A stretch of 16,712 nt of DNA from an uncultured Porphyromonadaceae bacterium (GTDB lineage Bacteria > Bacteroidota > Bacteroidia > Bacteroidales > Muribaculaceae), in contig UROS01000034.1 of the NCBI GenBank assembly GCA_900549445.1, positions 1-16,712 on the forward strand. Direction: 5' to 3'. Every line of letters begins with the position of its first letter. The stretch's first letter is position 1. The notes below the pieces were generated by a model. That model had not been told where the DNA came from. It did not search any database and worked only from the letters and a program-made list of their open reading frames with translations. Positions 1 to 6,897 of this stretch are shown in pieces. The position numbers and the translations under genes were made by a program.

Positions 1-29
1 CGGCAGCGTCAGATGTGTATAAGAGACAG
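1..29 (+). other. Nextera read-1 adapter remnant (not genomic)
   Basis: These bases are the last 29 nt of the Illumina Nextera read-1 adapter. They end in the 19-bp Tn5 mosaic end AGATGTGTATAAGAGACAG at 11-29. The genome starts at position 30. The reverse complement of the same adapter closes the window, so the two ends form a perfect but artificial inverted repeat. Confidence 0.98.
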
Positions 30-90
30 CCTTCAGATTGTGGACTCTGGCGCCGCGGATTACGATATTTTCAGGTCTGTTGTCTTTCAT
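30..90 (-). CDS. uvrA: UvrA excinuclease subunit, N-terminal fragment (truncated by contig end)
   Basis: Only the first 20 codons are present. Read on the minus strand they give MKDNRPENIVIRGARVHNLK. The segment IVIRGARVHNLK is the conserved opening of UvrA, just before its first Walker A motif. UvrA is the dimeric ATPase that scans DNA for damage with UvrB in nucleotide excision repair. The gene is cut by the adapter at 29/30 and is probably full length in the genome. An in-frame ATG also lies at 96, two codons upstream. I prefer 90 because GGAAAAG lies about 10 nt before it. The SD-like stretch is part of an inverted-repeat arm (101-110), described separately. The gene follows rpoD on the same strand after a gap of about 96 bp. 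The fragment is short, so the call rests on one diagnostic motif. Confidence 0.85.
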
Positions 91-100
91 AATCATGATA

Positions 101-153
101 CTTTTCCGGATAACACCCGCGCCCGCCGTTCCGGAAAAGGAGGGCGGGCGCGG
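101..153 (-). promoter_or_regulatory. Two interleaved inverted repeats in the rpoD-uvrA gap
   Basis: Pair A is an 11-bp perfect GC-rich match of 117-127 with 143-153. Pair B is a 10-bp perfect match of 101-110 with 130-139. Their arms alternate A1-B1-A2-B2 in the minus-strand RNA. They could therefore form a pseudoknot, or two hairpins if pair A opens. Arm B2 contains the GGAAAAG stretch just before the uvrA start codons. There is no U-tract after pair A on either strand, so it is not a standard intrinsic terminator. A regulatory role is inference. Confidence 0.45.
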
Positions 154-186
154 AAGCATGGTTCAGCAATCTGACCTTTGCGGCAG

Positions 187-1047
187 TTACTGACCGAGAT
201 ATGTCTTTAGCAGGCGGCTTTTCTGGCCTTTGAGCCGGCGGATGGCCTTCTCCTTGATCTGACGGACGCGCTCGCGGGTCAGGTCGAATTTCGCACCGAT
301 TTCCTCGAGAGTCATTTCCTGACAGCCGATTCCGAAGAACATTTTCAGGATGTCGCGCTCGCGTTCGTGGAGCTGCTTGAGCGCGCGGTCAACCTCTTTC
401 GAGAGCGATTCCTGAGTAAGGGTGGCGTCGGCCATGGGCGAATCGTCGTTGGTGAGCACGTCGAGCAGGCTGTTGTCCTCTCCCTCCACAAAGGGGGCGT
501 CGACCGAGATGTGGCGGCCGGAAACCTTCAGGGTATCGGCAATCTTGTCGACCGGTACGTCGAGCTTGTCGGCGAGTTCCTCCGGCGATGGGCGGCGTTC
601 GTTTTCCTGCTCGAATTTGGAAAGCGCCTTCGAGATTTTGTTGAGGGAGCCTACCTGATTCAGGGGAAGACGCACGATTCTCGACTGCTCTGCGAGAGCC
701 TGAAGAATCGACTGACGAATCCACCATACGGCGTAGGAAATGAATTTGAATCCACGTGTTTCGTCAAATTTCTGCGCGGCCTTTATAAGACCGAGGTTAC
801 CTTCATTGATGAGGTCGGGGAGGCTCAGACCCTGGTTCTGATACTGCTTTGCCACCGACACTACGAACCTCAGATTTGCGCGGACAAGTTTGTCGAGGGC
901 GCGCTGGTCGCCCTGATGGATTCGCTGCGCGAGCTCTACCTCTTCCTCTACGGAGATCAGTTCCTCACGGCCTATTTCCTGTAGGAATTTGTCGAGAGAG
1001 GCGCTCTCGCGGTTGGTGATTGATTTTGTAATTTTTAGTTGTCTCAT
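187..1047 (-). CDS. rpoD: Primary (housekeeping) RNA polymerase sigma factor
   Basis: This 286-residue protein is the sigma-70 group 1 factor that directs RNA polymerase to housekeeping promoters. It begins directly at region 1.2 (SLDKFLQEIG, about residues 17-26). It continues with region 2, which carries the core-binding and -10-melting segment (NLRFVVSVAKQY, LPDLINEGNLGLIKAA, ISYAVWWIRQSI; about 58-125). Region 3 spans about 130-205, and region 4 has a helix-turn-helix (MTLEEIGAKFDLTRERVRQI, about 243-262). It lacks region 1.1 and the non-conserved insert of E. coli RpoD (613 residues). This short form is the usual Bacteroidota sigma-A and matches the TAnnTTTG promoters in this window. A good promoter lies 25-56 bp upstream. 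kdsB ends 132 bp upstream on the same strand, with a possible weak terminator between them, so rpoD is probably a separate transcription unit. Confidence 0.96.
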   Translation of the reverse strand: MRQLKITKSITNRESASLDKFLQEIGREELISVEEEVELAQRIHQGDQRALDKLVRANLRFVVSVAKQYQNQGLSLPDLINEGNLGLIKAAQKFDETRGFKFISYAVWWIRQSILQALAEQSRIVRLPLNQVGSLNKISKALSKFEQENERRPSPEELADKLDVPVDKIADTLKVSGRHISVDAPFVEGEDNSLLDVLTNDDSPMADATLTQESLSKEVDRALKQLHERERDILKMFFGIGCQEMTLEEIGAKFDLTRERVRQIKEKAIRRLKGQKSRLLKTYLGQ

Positions 1048-1071
1048 TCTATATAGGCGAGATTAAACACG

Positions 1072-1103
1072 CAAATTTACGAATATTTTGTCTGAAAAGC
1101 AAA
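1072..1103 (-). promoter_or_regulatory. rpoD promoter (Bacteroidota type)
   Basis: On the minus strand a -33 TTTG (1103-1100) is separated by exactly 20 nt from a -7 TAAATTTG (1079-1072). Both match the Bacteroidota consensus perfectly. Transcription should start near 1066-1068, giving a leader of about 20 nt before the rpoD ATG at 1047. Confidence 0.8.
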
Positions 1104-1129
1104 TTTTGGCGTGCTGCGGAGTAATAAAT

Positions 1130-1157
1130 CGCTCTTTTTGAACAATCTGAGAGAGCG
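1130..1157 (-). terminator. Possible weak terminator after kdsB
   Basis: A 6-bp stem pairs 1130-1135 (CGCTCT) with 1152-1157 (AGAGCG) around a 16-nt loop. It is followed on the minus strand by an A/T-rich stretch (GATTTATTA). The stem is short and the tail is not a clean U-tract, so termination may be partial. Confidence 0.3.
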
Positions 1158-1179
1158 GATGTTCCAAAATTCCGAATAA

Positions 1180-1929
1180 TTAACTTTTCAGCATGGCGAT
1201 GGCGCGCTCCAGGTCGGCCGGAGTGTCGATTCCCACCGTGGGGCAGTCGGTCACGGCCGTGCGGATGCGGTAGCCGTTCTGAAGCCAGCGCAGCTGCTCG
1301 AGGCTTTCGGCGATTTCAAGCGGCGACTGGGGCAGGCGGGTGATGGCGTCGAGCGTGGCCGCGCGGTAGGCGTACATTCCCACGTGGGTATGGAACACGG
1401 CTTTGTCTGTCCATTCCTTCCACTCGTAGTTGCGCACGTAGGGTATGATGGAGCGGCTGAAATACAGCGCGTTGCCGTCGGCGTCGAGCACCACCTTCGG
1501 GGTGTTGGGGTTGAAAAGGGCGTCGAAGCCGAGCGAGGGGTCGAAACGGCGCACGAGCGTGGCGATCTCGGTGTCGGGGCGCTCGGTGAATATAGCTTTC
1601 ACAGCCTCGATCTGCGAGGGGTCGATAAAGGGTTCGTCGCCCTGGATGTTGATGATTACGTCGGCGTCGCTGCCGAGGTTTGCGTATGCCTCGCGTATGC
1701 GGTCGGTGCCCGAGCGATGGTCTGGAGAGGTCATCACAGCTCTGCCGCCGAACGATTCCACCGCGCGGAAAATGCGATCGTCGTCGGTGGCCACCGCTAC
1801 GTCGTCGAGAGCCTTCGACGCCTGGATGTATACGCGCTCTATCATGGTTTTTCCGGCTATGTCGGCGAGCGGTTTCCCCGGGAAGCGGGTCGATGCATAG
1901 CGCGCGGGTATGATTCCTATGAATTTCAT
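1180..1929 (-). CDS. kdsB: 3-deoxy-manno-octulosonate cytidylyltransferase (CMP-Kdo synthetase)
   Basis: This enzyme couples Kdo to CMP using CTP in the cytoplasm. CMP-Kdo is then used to add Kdo to lipid A in lipopolysaccharide synthesis. The 249-residue length is normal for the family. Visible motifs are the N-terminal nucleotide-binding loop IPARYASTRFPGKPL (7-21), the ATDDDRI segment (47-53), HRSGTDR (71-77), NIQGDEPF (94-101) and the C-terminal GIDTPADL. The start at 1929 is the first residue of the conserved MKFIGIIPAR block. The gene is third in a minus-strand operon behind a flippase-like protein and an NfeD-type protease, with a 38-bp gap after the latter and no promoter match in that gap. 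This places LPS precursor synthesis with two envelope proteins. Confidence 0.95.
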   Translation of the reverse strand: MKFIGIIPARYASTRFPGKPLADIAGKTMIERVYIQASKALDDVAVATDDDRIFRAVESFGGRAVMTSPDHRSGTDRIREAYANLGSDADVIINIQGDEPFIDPSQIEAVKAIFTERPDTEIATLVRRFDPSLGFDALFNPNTPKVVLDADGNALYFSRSIIPYVRNYEWKEWTDKAVFHTHVGMYAYRAATLDAITRLPQSPLEIAESLEQLRWLQNGYRIRTAVTDCPTVGIDTPADLERAIAMLKS

Positions 1930-1967
1930 CGGATATCTGTCAGTATGGGATTGTGAATGATGACGGG

Positions 1968-3335
1968 TTACACAGGTTTAACGTAAATCTGGGCGTTTTC
2001 GTATTTCACCACCCTGACCTTGTCGCCGGCGTTGAGGAAACCGCGGAGCGCCACGGCGTCCATCTCCTCGCCCTCTACCTCTACCTTGCCGGCCGGCCGC
2101 ATGTCGGTCACGGCTCTGCCTTCGAAGCCGATGAAGCGCGCCGGAGTCATGTCGACCCCGATGTAGCCGTCGCTCACCTGCTGGGTGAGTAGCAGCTCGG
2201 TGTGGCGGCGGGCCCACATGGGACCGTGCGACGACGTCAGCCACCAGATGGCGCCGATTGCGAGCAGGAGTCCGCTCAGGAAGATTATGAGCGTGGACCA
2301 GAGGGCTTCGTAGCCTACATAGGTGAGCGAGAAGGTGTAGTGCTCGAGCAGTCCGATAATCAGGGCCGCGCATACGCAGCAGATGCCCGCTATGCCGGTT
2401 ACTCCGAACCCGGGCACCACGAATATCTCAAGCACTATGAGGATGAGTCCCACCACGAAGAGCACCACTATCCAGCTGCTGGCTATCCCCGTGAGATAGA
2501 GCGGCAGGAAGTAGAGCACGGCGGCGATGATGGCTGCCGCCGAGGGGAAGCCCATGCCGGCGGTGTGGAGTTCCATGTAGATGCCGCCGATTATCACCAT
2601 TATGAGAATGGCCTGCACGGCGGGCGATGTCAGGAAGCCTATCAGGTTGTCGATCCACGTCGGCTTGTATTCCGTAATCGTGTAGTTTTCCACCCCGAGG
2701 TCTTTCATCACGTCGCCTATGGATTCAGCACGGCCGTCGGCATAGCCGTAGCGCAGCGCCTCCTCGGCGGTGAAGGTGATTACGTGGGTGGAGTCGGCGA
2801 TGCCGGGAACCACCACGCGCTGGTCGACCATCCCTTCGGCTATCAGCGGGTCACGGCGCCACGTGAGCGTGGAGTCCGCCGCGAGTTTCTTGCCGTGGTG
2901 CTCGGCGGTGGCGCGCATCATGGCGCGCATGTACGACTGATATTTGTCGGGCATCGCGGCTCCGTCGGCGCCGTTTACCACCGTCACCGCGCCCATCGAG
3001 GCGCCCGGATGCATGTAGACCGAGTCGCACGCCAGGGCGATGAGCGCTCCTGCCGAGGCGGCGTTGTTGTCGACGAAGGCCACTACCGGCCCTGGAAAAT
3101 TCAGCAGCGCGGTGCGGATGGAGTCGGCGTGTTCCACCGAGCCGCCGTAAGTGTTGAGATGCACGAGCAGCATGTCGCTGCCTCGCTCCGAAGCCTCGTT
3201 GAGCGCCTGGCGGGTGTAGCGCCAGGTCGACGATCCGATTTCATCGTCGAGCCGGAGCATGTAGACATTCTCGGCTGAAGCGCCGATTGCGCCGAGCAGA
3301 GCGGCGAGCAGAAGACAGAAGAACCTGATTTTCAT
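1968..3335 (-). CDS. NfeD-family membrane-bound ClpP-class serine protease
   Basis: This 455-residue protein has a signal peptide (about 1-21, cleaved near ASA), an SppA/ClpP-like periplasmic protease domain (about 24-230), four or more membrane helices (about 245-385) and a small C-terminal NfeD OB-fold (about 395-455). The expected Ser-Lys dyad is present: Ser94 in NNAASAGA and Lys131 in MPDKYQSYM. This matches the arrangement described for the archaeal homologue PH1510. Gly-rich NTYGGS (61-66) is the oxyanion-type segment. Family members are thought to act in membrane protein quality control, often with stomatin or flotillin partners; no stomatin gene is visible here. The start at 3335 is chosen because the signal peptide begins there and the ATG overlaps the stop of the upstream gene as ATGA. 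The reading frame stays open upstream to 4304, but that part shadows the neighbouring gene. Confidence 0.88.
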   Translation of the reverse strand: MKIRFFCLLLAALLGAIGASAENVYMLRLDDEIGSSTWRYTRQALNEASERGSDMLLVHLNTYGGSVEHADSIRTALLNFPGPVVAFVDNNAASAGALIALACDSVYMHPGASMGAVTVVNGADGAAMPDKYQSYMRAMMRATAEHHGKKLAADSTLTWRRDPLIAEGMVDQRVVVPGIADSTHVITFTAEEALRYGYADGRAESIGDVMKDLGVENYTITEYKPTWIDNLIGFLTSPAVQAILIMVIIGGIYMELHTAGMGFPSAAAIIAAVLYFLPLYLTGIASSWIVVLFVVGLILIVLEIFVVPGFGVTGIAGICCVCAALIIGLLEHYTFSLTYVGYEALWSTLIIFLSGLLLAIGAIWWLTSSHGPMWARRHTELLLTQQVSDGYIGVDMTPARFIGFEGRAVTDMRPAGKVEVEGEEMDAVALRGFLNAGDKVRVVKYENAQIYVKPV

Positions 3336-4411
3336 TTCTGGTTGCGGTTTCTTACGTTGTCGATGCCTTTCTTTACCCACGAGGGGACTATGATGGCGCC
3401 GATAACGAGATATACGTAATAAGAGAGAATTCTCCAGAAGAGGGCGAGCACGGCGATCATGCCGGGAGCCGTGATGAGGTCGCCGTAGTAGGTGGCGAAG
3501 AGCCATTCGCTCAGTCCGGCGCCTCCGGGAGTGGGCGACGCCATGAGGAGCACCCAGACCACAAACTGACGCCCGAGAATCACTGCCTGCGGAGCCTCGG
3601 GCACGAAGGCGAGGAAGAGGGCGTTGACCACCAAGTAGCGCGAAATCCACGAAAAGGCGGTGGCGGCGAATACTTCGGCCCACCAGCCGGCCGATTTGGT
3701 GCGAAGGTCGCGGCCGGTCGTCTCGATGTCGTTGCCCAGCGCTTCGATTTTTGGCGCCCACCGCCGCAACAGGCGGAAGCTGAACAGCTTGTTGAGGAAC
3801 TTGCGGATGGCCTGGGGGCGGATGAACAGCCCGATGAAAAGCAGCAGCGTCCACGCGGCTATACCGCCGTAAACGAGCCAGAAGGCGCTCTGCAGCCCTA
3901 CGTTGACTGCCGTGTGGGAGAATCCGAGCAGCTCGCTGTAGGGCACGAACAGCAGCACAGCCGGAATGGACAGCATCAGGAAGAGTTCGTCGAGGAAGAT
4001 GGTGGTGAACATCAGCGTGGTGGCTTTGCCAAGCGCCACTCCCTCGCGGTTGAGATAAATCATGCCGAAAGCGCTTCCTCCCACTGCCGACGGGGTGATG
4101 GCTGAGGTGAATTCGCACAGCAGTGTGACCTTCAGTGTTTTCCACCACGAGAGCTTGCGGTCGGTGATGGCGCGGAAGCGCCATGCCATGCCGAAATCCC
4201 TCCCCGCCATGGCAAGAACGGCTAAAAAGAGGCTGAAAACGACCCATGGGGTGAAATGTATCAGCGAGAACGTGGATGCGTTGAATTCGCCGTGAAACAT
4301 CCACGCGACTACGGCGAGACCTATCCCGACAGGAATCAGAATCTTGCCGTAGATGCCGAGCGCCCGCCGGCGGGGCGACTCCGGTGCCGGAGTATGTTTG
4401 TCTGCTGTCAT
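3332..4411 (-). CDS. Flippase-like integral membrane protein (LPG-synthase transmembrane-domain / UPF0104 family)
   Basis: This 359-residue polytopic membrane protein has a short basic N-terminus (SPRRR) and about seven to eight hydrophobic helices. Two conserved family segments are visible: TPSAVGGSAFGMIYL in the first half and SPTPGGAGLSEWLFATYYG in the second. These belong to the transmembrane half of MprF-type lysylphosphatidylglycerol synthases. The soluble aminoacyl-transferase half is absent, so lysyl-PG synthesis is not expected. Lipid translocation is the usual guess, but the substrate is unknown. An earlier in-frame ATG exists at 4450. I chose 4411 because the best promoter (-7 TATCTTTG at 4427-4420) lies downstream of 4450, so a transcript from it would begin just before 4411. 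The last four bases overlap the NfeD protease start, suggesting translational coupling. Confidence 0.82.
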   Translation of the reverse strand: MTADKHTPAPESPRRRALGIYGKILIPVGIGLAVVAWMFHGEFNASTFSLIHFTPWVVFSLFLAVLAMAGRDFGMAWRFRAITDRKLSWWKTLKVTLLCEFTSAITPSAVGGSAFGMIYLNREGVALGKATTLMFTTIFLDELFLMLSIPAVLLFVPYSELLGFSHTAVNVGLQSAFWLVYGGIAAWTLLLFIGLFIRPQAIRKFLNKLFSFRLLRRWAPKIEALGNDIETTGRDLRTKSAGWWAEVFAATAFSWISRYLVVNALFLAFVPEAPQAVILGRQFVVWVLLMASPTPGGAGLSEWLFATYYGDLITAPGMIAVLALFWRILSYYVYLVIGAIIVPSWVKKGIDNVRNRNQK

Positions 4412-4419
4412 GGCGGAAG

Positions 4420-4451
4420 CAAAGATAACCAATCCCCGGCAGAATAGCAAA
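4420..4451 (-). promoter_or_regulatory. Promoter of the flippase-nfeD-kdsB operon
   Basis: On the minus strand TTTG (4451-4448), a 20-nt spacer and TATCTTTG (4427-4420) give a perfect Bacteroidota promoter. Only 8 nt separate the -7 box from the ATG at 4411, so the mRNA leader should be about 4-6 nt. The -33 box and most of the spacer lie inside the hairpin at 4434-4483. Confidence 0.8.
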
Positions 4452-4483
4452 TCCGGTTTGAGTCCGGATTCTTTCTGCCGGGG
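4434..4483 (-). terminator. Large two-tier hairpin, probable terminator of the ABC exporter operon
   Basis: The outer stem is an 11-bp perfect match of 4434-4444 (CCCCGGCAGAA) with 4473-4483. The inner stem is a 7-bp perfect match of 4450-4456 with 4464-4470, with a 7-nt loop. It lies just past the stop of the ABC permease (4505). The minus-strand tail (ATTGGTTATCTTTG) is U-containing but not a pure U-tract. The same DNA carries the promoter of the next operon. Confidence 0.6.
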
Positions 4484-4504
4484 AAAGTGTTTGTGGCAGC
4501 CGGA

Positions 4505-5815
4505 TTATTTATAGTTGATCCAGCGGATTATTTCTTTTATGGTCGGTTTCTTGCCGTACATGAATATGCCCACGCGGTAGATTTTGGCGGCCACCCAGAT
4601 CATGCCGTAGGTGGATATGATGAGCAGGAAGAGCGACAGGGCGATTTCCCAGCCGGGGATGCCGAAGGGGATGCGAGCAACCATCACCATGGGCGACGTG
4701 AGCGGTATGATCGAGGTCCAGAAGGCGACTCCCGACGAGGGGTCGTTGCTCGCGGTCATGGCGAAAATAAAGCCGAATACGATCGGTATTACGTTGAAAA
4801 TCTGCAGCTGGCCGAGATCCTGGATATTGTCGACTGCCGAGCCGATGGCGGCGGAGATTGTGGCGTAGAAGAGGAATCCGGTTATGAGGAAGAGGGTCAT
4901 GAGCACCATCATCTTCACGAGGTAGCCCACCGAACTGATTATCGAGACTGCCTGGACGAGTTCGATTTCGTTTTGGCCGGAAATCGAGCCGAGGTCGCCT
5001 GCCTGCATGGCGGTGACGTCGGTCATGAGGTCGGCGGGGAGAATTGCTGGGAGAAGGAATCCGGCCATGAGCACTATGAGCACCGCCCAGATCACTATCT
5101 GGGTGAGAGCCACGAGCCCCACGCCGACGATCTTGCCGAGCATGAGCTGAGTGGGCTTTACGGAGGAAACAATAAGCTCGAGCACGCGGTTGTTTTTCTC
5201 CTCGATGATGCTTGTGGAGATCATCTGACCGTAGATGAGCAGGAACATGTAGAGTATGAACGTCATGGCTATGCCGAGGCCGTAGCTTACGCCCGACGAG
5301 ATGTTTTCCTCCTCTTCGCGGTCGGTGCGGACGGTGGCGAGGCTGACGTTGCTCTCCACATCGTCGAGTATCTGCTGGAGGTTGTCGATGTTATATTCTT
5401 TAAGACGCTGCGTTTCGATAATGCCGTTTATCTGGCGTGTGATGTCGCCCTCGGTCATGACCGACGAGGTGCCGTTGACGTAGTATTTCAGGTTGAGGTC
5501 TTTAGCCGTTACGACGTTCTGCGGGATCACGAGTACGGCGGATGCGTCCTCGCGGGCGAGAGCTGAGTCGAGCGGCACGGTGACAGGTTCGAATTTCAGG
5601 TCTTCGCTGCTTTCGAGTCCCGGCGCTATCACGCCGCTTTTGTCGATTACGAGAACTGTTGTCTCCGACGGTCCGGCCACGGCCATTATGATGGCCGGAA
5701 TCACCATCAGAAGCAGCATCAGCAACGGCATGAGTATCGTTGTGATTATGAAACTTTTTTTGGCGACGCGCTCCATGTATTCGCGCTGTATCACCAGTCC
5801 TATTTTTGATGACAT
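4505..5815 (-). CDS. ABC-2 type transporter permease, NatB-like
   Basis: This 436-residue inner-membrane permease has one N-terminal membrane helix (about 20-45, after the REYMERVAKKSFI segment), a large extracytoplasmic domain (about 50-180) and five or six helices in the C-terminal half (about 185-425). This layout, and the motif IIEEKNNRVLELIVSSVKP before the second half, are typical of NatB/YhaP-type ABC-2 exporters. Such systems export sodium, drugs or small lipophilic compounds; the substrate cannot be told from sequence. The gene starts 24 bp after the stop of the ATPase gene, so the two are co-transcribed and presumably form one exporter. The transcript appears to end at the hairpin 4434-4483. 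Confidence 0.88.
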   Translation of the reverse strand: MSSKIGLVIQREYMERVAKKSFIITTILMPLLMLLLMVIPAIIMAVAGPSETTVLVIDKSGVIAPGLESSEDLKFEPVTVPLDSALAREDASAVLVIPQNVVTAKDLNLKYYVNGTSSVMTEGDITRQINGIIETQRLKEYNIDNLQQILDDVESNVSLATVRTDREEEENISSGVSYGLGIAMTFILYMFLLIYGQMISTSIIEEKNNRVLELIVSSVKPTQLMLGKIVGVGLVALTQIVIWAVLIVLMAGFLLPAILPADLMTDVTAMQAGDLGSISGQNEIELVQAVSIISSVGYLVKMMVLMTLFLITGFLFYATISAAIGSAVDNIQDLGQLQIFNVIPIVFGFIFAMTASNDPSSGVAFWTSIIPLTSPMVMVARIPFGIPGWEIALSLFLLIISTYGMIWVAAKIYRVGIFMYGKKPTIKEIIRWINYK

Positions 5816-5839
5816 AATGTGTGAGAATGTGAGAGTCGG

Positions 5840-6766
5840 TTAGTTAGCGGTTTCTTTTACGGCGCGGATGAATATGTCGTTCATCGTCGACATCGACTCG
5901 CCGATGCCTACGAGGCGTGTGGAGTCGTTGGCCAGGGCAATGAGGTCGTGAAGTTCGGCTCCGTCGTTGAGCTTGAGGCTCAGATGGCTGCGTCCGTTGG
6001 CATCGGTCTCGCCGGTCTTGAATTCCGACGCGATGGGCCGGAGTCTGGTCTCGAGGGCGGCGGCATCGCCCTCGAAAGTAAGGTCGTAGCAGTTGCCGAA
6101 ATAGCGGCGTCGCAGTTCGTCGACATTGCCCGTCAGCACGTTGCGTCCCCCGTTGATGAGTGTGATATTGTCGCAGATTTCTTCGACCGACGACATGTTG
6201 TGGGTCGAGAAAATCACCGTCGATCCTTCGTTTTTGAGTTTCAGAATTTCCTCCTTGAGAAGGTTGGCGTTGATGGGGTCGAAGCCGGAGAACGGCTCGT
6301 CGAAAATGAGCAGGCGGGGGCGGTGGAGCACCGTCACGATGAACTGCACTTTCTGCGCCATACCCTTGGAAAGCTCCTCAACTTTTTTGTCCCACCACGA
6401 GAGAATGTCGAACTTCTCGAACCACTGGCGCAGACGCGCGGTGGCCTCCTGTCGGGAAAGACCCTTGAGCCGGGCGAAGAAGATGGCCTGGTCGCCCACC
6501 TTCATTTTCTTATAGAGGCCGCGCTCTTCGGGGAGATAGCCGATTTTCTCAACATCGGCCTGTACGAGCTGATGGCCGTCGAGCAGCACGCGGCCGCTGT
6601 CGGGGGCAGTGATGTGGTTTATTATGCGGATGAGGGTTGTCTTTCCTGCTCCGTTGGGGCCGAGCAGCCCGTAGACTTTCCCCTCGGGGACGCTGAGCGA
6701 CACGTCGCTGAGCGCCTGGTGCGAGGAGTATGCCTTGCTTACGTTTTCTACCTGAAGAATGTCCAT
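5840..6766 (-). CDS. ABC transporter ATP-binding protein, NatA-like
   Basis: This 308-residue cytoplasmic ATPase energises the permease encoded next to it. Walker A is GPNGAGKTT (36-44), followed by the Q-loop region IGYLPEERGLYKKM, the signature LSKGMAQKVQ (a common variant of LSGGQ in this subfamily), Walker B LLIFDEPFSGFDP and the switch histidine in STHNM. About 90 residues beyond the ATPase core form the C-terminal extension common in NatA/YhaQ proteins. No TAnnTTTG box is visible in the 63 bp between this start and the rpsA terminator, so its promoter is either degenerate or uses another sigma factor. The gene is first of a two-gene operon. Confidence 0.92.
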   Translation of the reverse strand: MDILQVENVSKAYSSHQALSDVSLSVPEGKVYGLLGPNGAGKTTLIRIINHITAPDSGRVLLDGHQLVQADVEKIGYLPEERGLYKKMKVGDQAIFFARLKGLSRQEATARLRQWFEKFDILSWWDKKVEELSKGMAQKVQFIVTVLHRPRLLIFDEPFSGFDPINANLLKEEILKLKNEGSTVIFSTHNMSSVEEICDNITLINGGRNVLTGNVDELRRRYFGNCYDLTFEGDAAALETRLRPIASEFKTGETDANGRSHLSLKLNDGAELHDLIALANDSTRLVGIGESMSTMNDIFIRAVKETAN

Positions 6767-6830
6767 ATAATCGGTTTGTATTGTTTTATGCCGTTAGACG
6801 CGGAAAGCGCCGAAAAGTTTCATGTCAGGG

Positions 6831-6876
6831 CAAAAAAATCGCGCAGATGTTGCGAATCAGGCTACATCTGCGCGAT
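6831..6876 (-). terminator. Intrinsic terminator of rpsA
   Basis: A 13-bp perfect stem (6838-6850 with 6864-6876, arm ATCGCGCAGATGT) with a 13-nt loop is followed on the minus strand by seven consecutive T residues (6838-6832). It lies 22 bp past the rpsA stop codon and is a textbook rho-independent terminator. Confidence 0.93.
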
Positions 6877-6897
6877 ATTTTCTGTCAGAGCAAAGAA

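Noticed and set aside
1968..4304. A 778-codon continuous frame suggesting a fusion protein ending in NfeD
   Set aside because: The upstream half is an out-of-frame reading of the flippase-like gene. A signal peptide and an ATGA overlap set the true start at 3335.
6767..6830. A TAnnTTTG promoter for the ABC exporter operon
   Set aside because: No match to the -7 box is present in the 63 bp between the rpsA terminator and the ATPase start, so I did not annotate one.
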